Origin: JAAEPI01 sp964352625
GTDB taxonomy: Bacteria; Bacteroidota; Bacteroidia; Cytophagales; Cyclobacteriaceae
Reading direction: 5' to 3'
Length of the DNA: 64,000 nucleotides
Assembly: GCA_964352625.1 (NCBI GenBank)
Contig: CAYGSD010000006.1
Coordinates: 124,001 to 188,000 of the forward strand
Position numbers and translations under genes: made by a program. Below, piece after piece: positions 42,684 through 52,313 of the stretch; the stretch's first letter is position 1; every line of letters starts with the position of its first letter. Under the pieces are notes generated by a model, which ran no database searches, had not been told where the DNA came from, and was given only the letters and a program-made list of their open reading frames with translations.

Positions 42684-42725
42684 GGTTGGATATTAGTGAT
42701 TGTAAATGAGCCTCGAAATTAGCGA

Positions 42726-43742
42726 TTATTCAGAAACCACCGAGTCATTTTCTGAGGTAAAAGTGAACTTCATAATAACTGGGAAATGATCAGAGATTTC
42801 GCCTGCTTCTTGAAGGACTTTCGAATAAATTGGTTGGATAAATTTCGGGTTGTATAAGATGTAATCAATCATCTGATAAGGTGCTCCTGAACTGAAGGTG
42901 AAATTTGCCTCATCAACACCTCCACCCACGTTTTTATTAGTTGCTGATGACAATCCGCTCGCAGACGTTATGGTCTTCATTGTTTTATCATAATGGCTTT
43001 CAAACCAAAGACTCGCATTAAAATCTCCGATAAGAATGACGGGCATGTCATTGGCATATCTCTCAAATAATTCCTTGACAATTACTGCCTGACTTTCTCG
43101 TGTCTCAGGATCAAATGCCTCCAAATGAACATTCATGACTTTAACAACTCTGTCTCCAACCTGAACATCGGCGATCTGCACCAGTCTGTCCAGATAGAAC
43201 TTGTTGTAGTAAAACGGTGCATTGATTGGCTTTTGCAGCACAACAGTTTCTTCATTGCTAAGCGGATATTTTGAGAGAATGGCCTGTCCCGAAAGCATTT
43301 TTCCAAAATGATATTTCAACGGCCAGTATGGAAACGGAACGTAGCGCTTGTCCCAGTTTACTGACCTGTAAGCCTGATGATAGCCAGCAGATAAACTATC
43401 GAGTTGGTTTCGATTCCAAGACCTAGAAGAGGCAAAATCAATTTCCTGAAAACCGATGATGTCAGGCTTGTACTTGTGGAGTAACTCCCTGGCCTTCTCC
43501 AAATTCTCATCAAACAATTCTTCCGGTATATCAACGGCCAGGTTGTTCTTCATGCCGCTCAGGTACCCGAGGTTGTAGGTCATGATCGTGAGGGTGTCTT
43601 TTGAAGGAGAAGCCTCTTCGAAGGTCAATATTCGCTGATACTCCTTTTCGGCAATGATGCCTGAACTAGCCCAAAAATAGAAAACAACGAAAGCCACCAC
43701 CAAAAGCAGCAGTCCTCCCAAAACACATTTCAGTATTTTCAT
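42726..43742 (-). CDS. Membrane-anchored endonuclease/exonuclease/phosphatase family protein
   Basis: A 338-residue protein with an N-terminal helix (5-25) and the EEP fold outside: M-T-Y-N-L-G, G-F-Q-E-I-D-F, M-N-V-H-L-E, I-G-D-F-N-A-S and S-D-H-F-P. Such proteins cleave phosphodiesters of lipids or nucleic acids; the substrate is open. Its ATG overlaps the upstream sanA stop by 4 bases. Confidence 0.85.
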   Translation of the reverse strand: MKILKCVLGGLLLLVVAFVVFYFWASSGIIAEKEYQRILTFEEASPSKDTLTIMTYNLGYLSGMKNNLAVDIPEELFDENLEKARELLHKYKPDIIGFQEIDFASSRSWNRNQLDSLSAGYHQAYRSVNWDKRYVPFPYWPLKYHFGKMLSGQAILSKYPLSNEETVVLQKPINAPFYYNKFYLDRLVQIADVQVGDRVVKVMNVHLEAFDPETRESQAVIVKELFERYANDMPVILIGDFNASLWFESHYDKTMKTITSASGLSSATNKNVGGGVDEANFTFSSGAPYQMIDYILYNPKFIQPIYSKVLQEAGEISDHFPVIMKFTFTSENDSVVSE

Positions 43743-44377
43743 TTGATGTTTAGCTCCTCTTTCTCCCCGAGGAACTTCGGTTCTTTGTTTAGCACGTAAA
43801 GGTCGGCAACTGCCAGCATTCGTGCAATGGCCTCACGAAAGAGCAGCGTGGAATACGTTTTACTTTCAAAATTGGCCATGTAGGCTTGGGCATCCAGTCC
43901 ATAGTAATCCGCTATGAACATTGCCCGATACGCGTGGAATCGCTGCGTTACTATGATCACGTCCGTTTGTCCGAAAACTTCTTTGCATCGGATAATTGAA
44001 TCCAGCGTACGCAAGCCGGCATAGTCCAGCGTGATGGCCTCTGCAGGAATGTCTAGCTCCTGCAATGCGGCCAGCATGTCCTTTGGCTCATTGTAATACT
44101 GCGTTCGATTATCCCCACTGACGATTATATGTTTCACCTTCCCTTCTTTGTAAAGCTCCGCTGCAGCCTTCATTCTGTCCTTAAAGAAAAGATTTTCAGC
44201 TCCCACGCGAGTGAATTTACTGGTGCCTAAAACCAGCGCTACCTTGGCGTCATTGAGTTCTTTCTTCTCAGAAATTACTCTCGATTTGGTTTTGGAAATG
44301 ATGATGATATTGGAGGATACGACACAAAGAATCCCTAGGAAAAGCAGCCACAACGTCCATTTAAAAAGTCTCTTCAT
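43739..44377 (-). CDS. SanA/YdcF-like DUF218 membrane protein
   Basis: A 212-residue protein from ATG 44377 with one N-terminal helix and a DUF218 domain (A-L-V-L-G-T-S-K-F, I-V-S-G-D-N-R, V-T-Q-R-F-H-A-Y-R-A). SanA affects vancomycin sensitivity and the envelope barrier in enterobacteria. The frame extends to a TTG at 44422 inside trmH, but the later ATG gives a proper signal anchor. Confidence 0.85.
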   Translation of the reverse strand: MKRLFKWTLWLLFLGILCVVSSNIIIISKTKSRVISEKKELNDAKVALVLGTSKFTRVGAENLFFKDRMKAAAELYKEGKVKHIIVSGDNRTQYYNEPKDMLAALQELDIPAEAITLDYAGLRTLDSIIRCKEVFGQTDVIIVTQRFHAYRAMFIADYYGLDAQAYMANFESKTYSTLLFREAIARMLAVADLYVLNKEPKFLGEKEELNIK

Positions 44378-44381
44378 CCGA

Positions 44382-45038
44382 TCAGTTTGCTCGTGCAAGG
44401 ATCTTGTCGGCCTCCCGCACAATTTTTCGATACCACTCAGCCTTCAGCTCTAATTTCTCCTCATCGCTTAACGCCCAATCGGGTGAATAGTTTTTCATGA
44501 GTGTGGTGAGAATGATCGCCGCGCTTACGGAAAGATTGAAGCTTTCTGTAAAGCCACGCATGGGAATTTGAACCAATCCATCTGCATGTTCCGCCACATG
44601 AGGAGTGATACCTATGGCTTCAGTCCCAAAAACTATGGCCGTCTTTTTTGAGGTGTCTATATCTCCAACAGGCATTGCTCCTTCTCCTAGAGAAGTTGCA
44701 AAGATTTGATAGCCTTCTGATCGAAGCTTGGAGAACGCAGTGTCAATATTGTCCGTACTCTGCTTTTCGTTATGATGATGCAACGTGAGCCATTTCGCTG
44801 CGCCTTGGGTTATTTCAGGATTGACATGGTAATCATTCTGATTTTTGATGAAGTGCATATCCTGCAGCCCCATAATCTCGGCGGTTCGCAGCACCGCACT
44901 CACATTGTGCGGTTTATCAATGTCCTCAAAAACGAACGTCAGATGACGGGTTCGCTGATTCAAAACATTATCCACTAGAGACTGTTTGTGCTCAGAGACA
45001 AACGGGACGAGGGTTTCTATAATCTGCGATGAGTTCAA
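44382..45038 (-). CDS. trmH: SpoU-type tRNA 2'-O-methyltransferase, probably TrmH (Gm18)
   Basis: A 218-residue SPOUT enzyme with motif 1 D-K-P-H-N-V-S-A-V-L-R-T, motif 2 V-F-G-T-E-A-I-G and motif 3 I-P-M-R-G-F-T-E-S-F-N-L-S-V-S, plus a C-terminal helical extension (K-A-E-W-Y-R-K) as in TrmH. It methylates the 2'-OH of G18. It overlaps parC by 4 bases. Confidence 0.85.
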   Translation of the reverse strand: MNSSQIIETLVPFVSEHKQSLVDNVLNQRTRHLTFVFEDIDKPHNVSAVLRTAEIMGLQDMHFIKNQNDYHVNPEITQGAAKWLTLHHHNEKQSTDNIDTAFSKLRSEGYQIFATSLGEGAMPVGDIDTSKKTAIVFGTEAIGITPHVAEHADGLVQIPMRGFTESFNLSVSAAIILTTLMKNYSPDWALSDEEKLELKAEWYRKIVREADKILARAN

Positions 45039-47644
45039 TCCTCCTTTTTATCTCCAAACAATCCCAGCTGCTTTTCCTCCTCCTCCACTTCGTTGATCAC
45101 CGTGTTTTTCAGGGCCTCCAGATCGATTTCCAGTTTTGGTTCAGGCTCATCGCTTTTTCTCTCTGACTCAGCCGACTCTACTTTAACCACATTCTGAACG
45201 GGGAGTTTATTGCCAATGGCCTTCCAGCCCTTGATGTCAATCAAATTGATCAAATCGAGCTTTTTGGTCTCGTGCTTCCGTCCATCCTTATAAGTGACAA
45301 CTACATCTGCATCCACACCTTTTGAGATGAAATAGAGTTTCGAACTCCTCGCCTCTGTAACAAAAGGGAAGCGCTTATTGAGAGAATTGGTCTCAATAAT
45401 GAATCGCTTCACATAAAAATTCTTGGACTCTCCATCGTAGTGCACCGCATTGAATGTAGCATCTTCATCCAATTTGTAAATGCCCATTACATTGGCAAAA
45501 TCATAGTGATTAGTTAGTTCAAAAGTGGTGGTCTCGTAGCTACCGTCCTTGTAGAAAACTACCACCAGGTCTCCTGATTGGAAGTTGCCCAGCTTTTCAC
45601 CGCGCTCCTCACGGTTCAGTCTGCCCACCGTAGGATCGTACCAAATATCTACTCCTCCCAGGGTTGACTTGCCTTCTTCCTTGAGCTCAATTTTTCGGAC
45701 TCCATACTTGGTTAGCGTATTTCCACCTGCTCCTCGGCCTTTGATTTCCAGTTCGGAAAAATCAAAATCAAATACCTTTTTCCTGGCCTTACTGGCTTGA
45801 GTGAGCTTCACCGTGACTATCTCTGCCTCACCATTGGGGTTTGCAGTGAAATAGAGCACCTTACCTTTTCCTCCCTTGGTCAAATCATATTCTCGATCTC
45901 TTGTGACAGAGGAAACTTGGAATCTCTTGACATAGGATTTGCCGGATTTTCCATCTACATAGGCCATGTTGTACACCATCCGTTCGTCTCCCTTTTTGAA
46001 CACGCCCGCATAGATGATGTCCTTGCCCATAAAGACTTTGTCCTGAATTTTCTTGACCACACAAATGCCAGATTTAGTAAAAGCAATGATGTCATCTATG
46101 TCCGAACATTCTGAGACAAACTCATCCTTTTTCAATCCAAACCCGACAAAACCATCCTCACGATTCACATAAAGCTTGGCATTGTTTGCAGCTACAACCG
46201 TGGCTTTGATTGTATCAAAATTTGTGATCTCAGTTTTTCGCTCACGTCCTTTACCGTACTTATCGAGAAGATTTTGATAATATGCAATGGCGTAATCCGT
46301 GAGGTTCGCCAAATTGTACTCCACCTTCTCAATCTTATCCTGAAGCTCCTGAATCTGAGCTTCGACCTTACTCGTGTCAAAACGAGTGATGCTGCTCAGC
46401 GGCTTGTCTATTAATTTCTTGTAATCTTCGTTTGTAATTTCTCGATAGAATCGCTCGAAGAAAGGCGTGAATAATTCATTCAACACCTCATAACATTTTT
46501 GTAAATCACCTGAATTTTCATAGTCAGGGTGCTTGTACATCCCATTTTCAATGAAAATCCTGAGTAAGTCGCTGAAGAATATCTTCTCCAAAAGCTCAGC
46601 TTTTTCTATTTCCAGCTCCTGACGAAGCAAGTCAACAGTCTGAGCAACTGAAAGGTTAAGAATCTCCGAAATGGTCATGAACTGCGGCTTGTCTTCCACA
46701 ATTACACAGGCATTTGGCGAAATGGAAACCTCACAATCTGTGAAGGCATAGAGCGCATCCATCGTAATATCCGGCGATGTGCCTGGCGCCAGTGTTATTG
46801 AAATCTCAACATCCTTGGCGGTATTGTCAACCACTTGCTTGATTTTGATTTTTCCTTTGTCGTTTGCTTTGACGATTGATTCAATTAAGGAGGTAGTTGT
46901 TGTTCCGTACGGAATATCCTTGATTAAAAGTGTCTTACTGTCTTCTTCTACGATCGTAGCTCGTACGCGAACCTTACCTCCTCTTTTCCCATCGTTGTAA
47001 TCGCTCACATCGATTTTTCCTCCGGTTAGGAAGTCGGGGTAAAGCTTGGCTTTCTTTCCTTTCAGGATAGCAATGGCTGCCTGAAGAATCTCACAGAAAT
47101 TGTGCGGAAGCATCTTGGTAGAAAGCCCGACAGCAATTCCCTCCACTCCCTGAGCTAAAAGCAAAGGAAATTTTACAGGAAATGTCACCGGCTCCTTCTT
47201 TCGCCCGTCATAGGAAAGCTGCCAATCGGTTGTCTGAGCGTTGAAAACTACGTCTAACGCAAACTTCGACAGTCGAGCCTCAATGTATCGTGGGGCTGCC
47301 GCAGAGTCCCCTGTGCGCACATCTCCCCAGTTTCCCTGTTGATCAATGAGCAAGTCCTTCTGTCCCAAGTTCACGATCGCGTCAGCAATGGATGCATCAC
47401 CGTGCGGATGGTACTGCATGGTGCTACCGATGATGTTGGCCACCTTGTTGTACCGTCCATCGTCCATTTCCTTCATGGCATGAAGAATACGTCGCTGTAC
47501 AGGCTTAAGTCCATCATTGATAGCCGGCACTGCCCTTTCAAGGATTACATACGAAGCATAATCCAGAAACCAGTTTTCGTACATTCCTGAAATAGGAATG
47601 GTCTTGTCATGTAGTTCGTTTTCGTCTTGATGTTCCTCTCCCAT
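45035..47644 (-). CDS. parC: Topoisomerase IV subunit A (type IIA DNA topoisomerase)
   Basis: An 869-residue type IIA subunit with the catalytic Tyr in A-P-R-Y-I-E-A-R-L and the helix H-P-H-G-D-A-S-I-A-D. In the quinolone region the position of GyrA Ser83/ParC Ser80 is Ala. The C-terminal 350 residues are beta-pinwheel-like, with no GyrA box seen. Pairing with a parE-type gene 3 bases plus one small gene upstream supports ParC over GyrA. Confidence 0.88.
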   Translation of the reverse strand: MGEEHQDENELHDKTIPISGMYENWFLDYASYVILERAVPAINDGLKPVQRRILHAMKEMDDGRYNKVANIIGSTMQYHPHGDASIADAIVNLGQKDLLIDQQGNWGDVRTGDSAAAPRYIEARLSKFALDVVFNAQTTDWQLSYDGRKKEPVTFPVKFPLLLAQGVEGIAVGLSTKMLPHNFCEILQAAIAILKGKKAKLYPDFLTGGKIDVSDYNDGKRGGKVRVRATIVEEDSKTLLIKDIPYGTTTTSLIESIVKANDKGKIKIKQVVDNTAKDVEISITLAPGTSPDITMDALYAFTDCEVSISPNACVIVEDKPQFMTISEILNLSVAQTVDLLRQELEIEKAELLEKIFFSDLLRIFIENGMYKHPDYENSGDLQKCYEVLNELFTPFFERFYREITNEDYKKLIDKPLSSITRFDTSKVEAQIQELQDKIEKVEYNLANLTDYAIAYYQNLLDKYGKGRERKTEITNFDTIKATVVAANNAKLYVNREDGFVGFGLKKDEFVSECSDIDDIIAFTKSGICVVKKIQDKVFMGKDIIYAGVFKKGDERMVYNMAYVDGKSGKSYVKRFQVSSVTRDREYDLTKGGKGKVLYFTANPNGEAEIVTVKLTQASKARKKVFDFDFSELEIKGRGAGGNTLTKYGVRKIELKEEGKSTLGGVDIWYDPTVGRLNREERGEKLGNFQSGDLVVVFYKDGSYETTTFELTNHYDFANVMGIYKLDEDATFNAVHYDGESKNFYVKRFIIETNSLNKRFPFVTEARSSKLYFISKGVDADVVVTYKDGRKHETKKLDLINLIDIKGWKAIGNKLPVQNVVKVESAESERKSDEPEPKLEIDLEALKNTVINEVEEEEKQLGLFGDKKED

Positions 47645-47646
47645 AA

Positions 47647-48150
47647 CTAAGTCTGACTAGCTAATCTGTTTTCGTTACCAATTTTATCTCGATAATTCTG
47701 GTGTGACTTTCTTATCAAAGCCCTAACCCTATTAAGTTCCTTATCCACAGCCGGATAATTCAGGGGATACCACATTGAGGTCTTACAGGTCACGAAACCA
47801 TCATGTAAGTCCTTATTGAAAAAATTAAATCTGTATATCCCATTCAGCGACATAATTTCCACATCCTTCACCTGCTCGAAAGGTATTTGTTCTTCAACTC
47901 CATCCTCCAGCACATACAAATTCTCATCATCATACGATAGATTCTTCATTTGCTTGATGGTTTTCAGCGCCGATGGAAACCAATATGCTATTAGAATAAC
48001 AGCGTACCCTACACCAAATACCCACCCAATAATTGATCCGTCTAATGCCCGTCCGACTACTATAAATGCCAGAAATGCGGTTAATAAACCCATCGAAGCA
48101 TACTTGTAAGTTCTGTAGAATGAAGTCGATATAGCTCGCGTCCGCTCCAC
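47647..48150 (-). CDS. Small membrane protein between parE and parC
   Basis: A 167-residue protein with two helices (about 18-55) and then a soluble beta-rich domain that could be PH-like (Y-V-L-E-D-G-V-E-E-Q-I-P-F-E-Q-V-K-D-V). GTG start shares a base with the parE stop (TAGTG). It is cotranscribed with both topoisomerase IV genes; no function is known to me. Confidence 0.6.
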   Translation of the reverse strand: MERTRAISTSFYRTYKYASMGLLTAFLAFIVVGRALDGSIIGWVFGVGYAVILIAYWFPSALKTIKQMKNLSYDDENLYVLEDGVEEQIPFEQVKDVEIMSLNGIYRFNFFNKDLHDGFVTCKTSMWYPLNYPAVDKELNRVRALIRKSHQNYRDKIGNENRLASQT

Positions 48151-50018
48151 TAAGCCGCTGTTTCCTCTATCAAATCCTTCTCTACCCTCAGCTTATCGAT
48201 GATAAACTGCTGGCGATCCGGGGTGTTTTTACCCATGTAGAAACTGAGCAGGTCGGCAATTTTGGTTTCCTTCTGCAGGATCACTGGTTCCAGCCGGATA
48301 TCCTCTCCTATAAAACCTGAGAACTCATTCGGCGAGATCTCACCTAGTCCTTTGAATCGAGTGATCTCTGGTTTGTTTCCTAGTTTCTCCACTGCCTTCC
48401 GCTTCTCATCTTCCGAATAACAATAGATCGTTTCCTTCTTATTTCTCACTCTGAACAGCGGCGTGTCAAGGATGAAAATGTGATTGTTCCTGACTAGTTC
48501 TGGGAAGAATTGAAGAAAGTAGGTCAGGAGTAGCAATCGAATGTGCATTCCGTCCACATCGGCATCCGTGGCAATAACAATCTTTCTGTACCGCAAACCT
48601 TCAAGGCCATCCTCAATGTTCAGGGCATGCTGAAGCAGGTTGAATTCCTCGTTTTCATACACCACTTTCTTGGTGTGACCAAAGCAGTTGAATGGCTTTC
48701 CTCTGAGCGAAAAAACCGCCTGAGTCTGCACGTCACGTGATTTTGTAATGGATCCACTCGCAGAGTCACCCTCTGTAATGAAAACCATGGATCGCTCCAT
48801 TTTCTCTTCATCCCCCTTCTTATCATTGAAGTGAATCCGACAGTCTCTCAACTTCTTATTGTGCAGGTTGGCTTTCTTCGCACGCTCATTTGCCAATTTC
48901 TTGATTCCGGCAATCTCCTTTCGCTCACGCTCCGACTGTTGAATTCGCCTGAGCAAGGCTTCAGCCGTTTCCTTGTTCTGATGAAGATAATTATCCAGCT
49001 CAGTCCCGATAAAATCATTCACAAACGTCCTCATGGTTGGGCCTTCCGGTCCTACATTCTGGGAACCCAGTTTTGTCTTAGTCTGTGATTCGAAAACTGG
49101 TTCCTGCACTCTAACAGCTACAGCTCCCACTATGGCCGAACGTATATCCGAAGCATCAAAGTCCTTTTTATAAAAGTCTCGTACGGTCTTGACAATGGCT
49201 TCTCTGAAAGCGGCAAGGTGCGTTCCGCCTTGTGTTGTGTACTGGCCATTTACGAAAGAGTAATACTCTTCGCCGTATTGATTGGCATGACTAAGCGAGA
49301 CTTCAATGTCCTCGCCCTTCAGATGAATGATGGGATAGCGCAGCAGCTCCTCGTCTGTCTTTCTCCTCAGGAGATCGAGCAGCCCGTTTTCAGAATAGAA
49401 TTTCTTCCCATTGAGCTTTATCGTCAAGCCCGCATTTAGATAGGCATAGTTCCAAATGAGATTTTCGAGGTACTCGGGGATATAGTGGAAGTTTTTGAAG
49501 ACTGTTTCATCCGGCTCGAAGATCATCATAGTGCCGTTTCGATCTTCCGTTTTGGTCACCTTGGCATCTACCTTTACCTCACCTCTTTCAAACTCGGCAA
49601 CCTTCGTCTCGCCATCACGGAAACTCTGCACTTTGAAATAGTTAGAAAGTGCATTCACCGCCTTGGTTCCAACCCCATTCAATCCAACTGATTTTTGGAA
49701 TGCTCCCGAATCGTACTTTCCACCGGTATTTATTTTTGATACACAGTCTACGACTTTTCCTAAGGGGATTCCTCGACCATAATCTCGAACGGTTACACGA
49801 TGATCGGTCACCTTGATTTCAATGGTCTTTCCATGCCCCATCATGTGTTCATCGATACTGTTGTCGATGATCTCTTTGACTAGAACATAAATACCATCAT
49901 CTGGGGACGAACCGTCTCCTAGTTTACCGATATACATTCCGGGACGTAACCGGATATGCTCCTTCCAATCGAGTGACTTTATACTGTCCTCGGTGTATAA
50001 AACTTCTGCTTCTGCCAT
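48150..50018 (-). CDS. parE: Topoisomerase IV subunit B
   Basis: A 622-residue GHKL ATPase/TOPRIM subunit: R-L-R-P-G-M-Y-I-G, E-I-I-D-N-S-I-D-E, D-Y-G-R-G-I-P, G-L-N-G-V-G-T-K-A-V-N-A-L-S, and TOPRIM E-G-D-S-A-S-G with D-A-D-V-D-G. It lacks the extra insert of many GyrB proteins. First gene of the parE-parC unit. Confidence 0.9.
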   Translation of the reverse strand: MAEAEVLYTEDSIKSLDWKEHIRLRPGMYIGKLGDGSSPDDGIYVLVKEIIDNSIDEHMMGHGKTIEIKVTDHRVTVRDYGRGIPLGKVVDCVSKINTGGKYDSGAFQKSVGLNGVGTKAVNALSNYFKVQSFRDGETKVAEFERGEVKVDAKVTKTEDRNGTMMIFEPDETVFKNFHYIPEYLENLIWNYAYLNAGLTIKLNGKKFYSENGLLDLLRRKTDEELLRYPIIHLKGEDIEVSLSHANQYGEEYYSFVNGQYTTQGGTHLAAFREAIVKTVRDFYKKDFDASDIRSAIVGAVAVRVQEPVFESQTKTKLGSQNVGPEGPTMRTFVNDFIGTELDNYLHQNKETAEALLRRIQQSERERKEIAGIKKLANERAKKANLHNKKLRDCRIHFNDKKGDEEKMERSMVFITEGDSASGSITKSRDVQTQAVFSLRGKPFNCFGHTKKVVYENEEFNLLQHALNIEDGLEGLRYRKIVIATDADVDGMHIRLLLLTYFLQFFPELVRNNHIFILDTPLFRVRNKKETIYCYSEDEKRKAVEKLGNKPEITRFKGLGEISPNEFSGFIGEDIRLEPVILQKETKIADLLSFYMGKNTPDRQQFIIDKLRVEKDLIEETAA

Positions 50019-50159
50019 CTATCTCAAGAAATTTTTATGGGGGTGGCTTATCGAGCCATGAAATTAAGCAAAGTGATTCATTCAGAAATGACCAATCTTT
50101 TGCGGGCTGGGAACCTAAAGATTAAAATATACACTTATAAAACTCTGATCAACAGAGAA

Positions 50160-50573
50160 TTATAACCTTCTAACAGAGACGAATAAAAATGAAAAAAACC
50201 ATGCAGCTATCAAAATAATGCTCACATAGTTGAGGTAATTGTAGATGGATGGATCTTGGAATTTATTCACTACTGTGATGTAGCCGATCAACACAGTCAT
50301 GGAAAAATAGAGCACCGGAGCGAGCGCATGAATGTGAAGTCTTCGATAGGTGGACATCCCGATACGATCGGCATAGAAGCGAAGGAAGTAGGTGATCAGA
50401 TTAAAAAGGATATACAGCCCAATAGCTAAGTAAAAGAAGAAGTCCCTCCCTACCCGATCGAATCCTTCGATGTTGATGTCGAGGGTGAGGGGCAGATAGG
50501 CATAAGCTAAAAGTAAAACCCCAAGAAAAATGAGGGTGGTAATGAGACGAGCTACTTTGACGACATTGAACAT
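50160..50573 (-). CDS. Small four-helix membrane protein
   Basis: A 137-residue protein with four hydrophobic helices (about 8-28, 46-67, 84-103, 114-133). No motif is recognised. Homologues may carry a DUF label, but I cannot name one. It stands alone between parE and a repeat-bearing intergenic region. Confidence 0.65.
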   Translation of the reverse strand: MFNVVKVARLITTLIFLGVLLLAYAYLPLTLDINIEGFDRVGRDFFFYLAIGLYILFNLITYFLRFYADRIGMSTYRRLHIHALAPVLYFSMTVLIGYITVVNKFQDPSIYNYLNYVSIILIAAWFFSFLFVSVRRL

Positions 50574-50612
50574 GGCCGCAAATGTAAGATGTCAGAACTT
50601 ATTCTCTTAATC

Positions 50613-50675
50613 GTCATTTCGTAGTGCAATGGAGAAATCTTTGGAATTAGGGAACAAGGATTCCTACGGAATGAC
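50613..50675. repeat. Interspersed palindromic repeat (GTCATTTCGTAG ... CTACGGAATGAC)
   Basis: Terminal arms 50613-50624 and 50664-50675 are inverted, 11 of 12 matching. The right arm with its flank, 50659-50675, recurs at 23880-23896 with one change. This resembles short noncoding repeats common between Bacteroidota genes. Confidence 0.65.
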
Positions 50676-50764
50676 ATTGATAAACCTCAACTTATTCACG
50701 CTAATTCTCAAAAGGTGCGAATAATTCAGCCGATCGAACCAACAGCAGTAACTACTTTTACCCT

Positions 50765-51967
50765 ATGAACATTGACCCAGTTGTTCTTTCTATCCCGCTC
50801 TATTTTCTACTCATCGGTATTGAACTGATTTGGGAGGCTCGAAGCAGAAAAGGGGTATATCGAATCAATGACGCATTGACGAATATTTCCTGTGGAATCA
50901 GCTCTCAAGTGACAGGTGCCCTCTGGAATGTCCTCTCAGTTCTGGCTTTTGCGTTCGTCTATGAATACTCCATTTTCAAGATTGAAGACAATTGGTTCAC
51001 TTGGATCATCCTCTTTATGCTCATCGACCTGATGTATTACTGGTACCATCGTGCCAGCCATGAAGTCAATTTCCTTTGGAATGTTTCTCACGTCGTTCAT
51101 CACCAAAGTGAAGATTACAATTTGTCGGTGGCACTAAGGCAAGCATCTTTCGGTGGCGTGTTTTCCATGATGTTCTATTTGCCCTTGGCTTTCCTTGGTT
51201 TTAGTCCTACAGCATTTGTCCTACTGAAAGGCTTTAATCTTATTTACCAATTCTGGATTCATACAGAAGCAATAGAGAAGATGCCAAGGTGGTTTGAGTA
51301 CATTTTCAATACGCCCTCACATCATCGAGTGCATCATGGCCGAAATCCAAAATACATAGACAGAAACCATGCAGGCACATTGATCATTTGGGATCGAATG
51401 TTTGGAACCTTTCAAAAGGAAGAAGAGAAGCCGACTTACGGCGTGACCAAGCCCGTGATGACGTGGAATCCCGTGTGGGCAAACGTGATGCCCGTCGTGG
51501 ATATGAGTAAGCAGTTTGTTCAAACGCCCGGGTTTATGAACAAAATGAAAGTGTTGTTCTACAAGCCGGGTTGGCAACCCGCTGAGCTTGGCGGCTACCA
51601 GCCTGCACCGGATATAGATCCTGCCTATTCTAAGTTTGCGACCAAAACTTCCCTGGGACTAAACACCTACCTAATCGCACAGTATATTTTGCTATTGGTC
51701 GGCACGGCGCTGTTTTTATTCAACCATCAACAATTTGGGATGGATGCGAAACTGGTCTCAGCAGGCTTCATCCTACTCACCATCGTTTCGTTTGGCATGC
51801 TGCTGGAAAATCGAAAAACATGGAAAATCATTGAAACCATTCGTAACATTTGTCTACCCGTGATTTCCTTTTTTTATTTCCCATCACTTTTGATTCCGAC
51901 TATTGTGGTTGCAGTTTTGTTCTCTGGTTGGTTCATATTTCTCAATAGAAAATCAGATGCGCACTAG
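50765..51967 (+). CDS. Sterol desaturase / fatty acid hydroxylase family membrane enzyme
   Basis: A 400-residue di-iron membrane enzyme with histidine clusters H-R-A-S-H, H-V-V-H-H and H-H-R-V-H-H plus a distal D-R-N-H. Six or more helices, with an extra C-terminal helical region of about 130 residues after the catalytic core. Resembles alkylglycerol monooxygenase-like bacterial proteins; the substrate is unknown. It overlaps the next gene by 11 bases. Confidence 0.85.
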   Translation: MNIDPVVLSIPLYFLLIGIELIWEARSRKGVYRINDALTNISCGISSQVTGALWNVLSVLAFAFVYEYSIFKIEDNWFTWIILFMLIDLMYYWYHRASHEVNFLWNVSHVVHHQSEDYNLSVALRQASFGGVFSMMFYLPLAFLGFSPTAFVLLKGFNLIYQFWIHTEAIEKMPRWFEYIFNTPSHHRVHHGRNPKYIDRNHAGTLIIWDRMFGTFQKEEEKPTYGVTKPVMTWNPVWANVMPVVDMSKQFVQTPGFMNKMKVLFYKPGWQPAELGGYQPAPDIDPAYSKFATKTSLGLNTYLIAQYILLLVGTALFLFNHQQFGMDAKLVSAGFILLTIVSFGMLLENRKTWKIIETIRNICLPVISFFYFPSLLIPTIVVAVLFSGWFIFLNRKSDAH

Positions 51968-52313
51968 TTTCCTTCTTGCCTCACTCCTTCTTTTTTCAGC
52001 TTGCACTTCTTCCGTTGAGATTCCGGGACTTGATATTGAAAAATGGAATACTTCGGAGGTTTGTTCCGACTATCGAATAAACGGTGCTACTTTGATCGAA
52101 GCGAACGATGAAGTCCTTCTAAGCCTAACGCAAGCTGATATTGAGAGCATTTTTGGAGTAGCTCCGAGGCATCAATTATGGAACCGAAACGAAAAGTTTT
52201 TCTACTACCCTGTGACCAAGGACTGTGGTGAGGGAATTAGCAACACCTCTCTTTTCATCAGATTTGATGCGCTGGGCAGAGCCAAAGAAGTGCTGGTGCT
52301 GTTAGATGTCTAA
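51957..52313 (+). CDS. Lipoprotein of unknown function
   Basis: A 118-residue protein from ATG 51957 with lipobox L-F-S-A-C at about 11-15. The frame is open upstream inside the desaturase gene, but the lipoprotein signal fixes the start. The mature part has a repeated Glu/Asp-rich pattern and no family I know. It overlaps the convergent apt gene by 4 bases. Confidence 0.65.
   Translation: MRTSFLLASLLLFSACTSSVEIPGLDIEKWNTSEVCSDYRINGATLIEANDEVLLSLTQADIESIFGVAPRHQLWNRNEKFFYYPVTKDCGEGISNTSLFIRFDALGRAKEVLVLLDV

Noticed and set aside
47338..47420. Ala at the quinolone-determining Ser position of ParC as a resistance mutation
   Set aside because: I recall Ala as a natural residue in Bacteroidota ParC; no basis to call acquired resistance.
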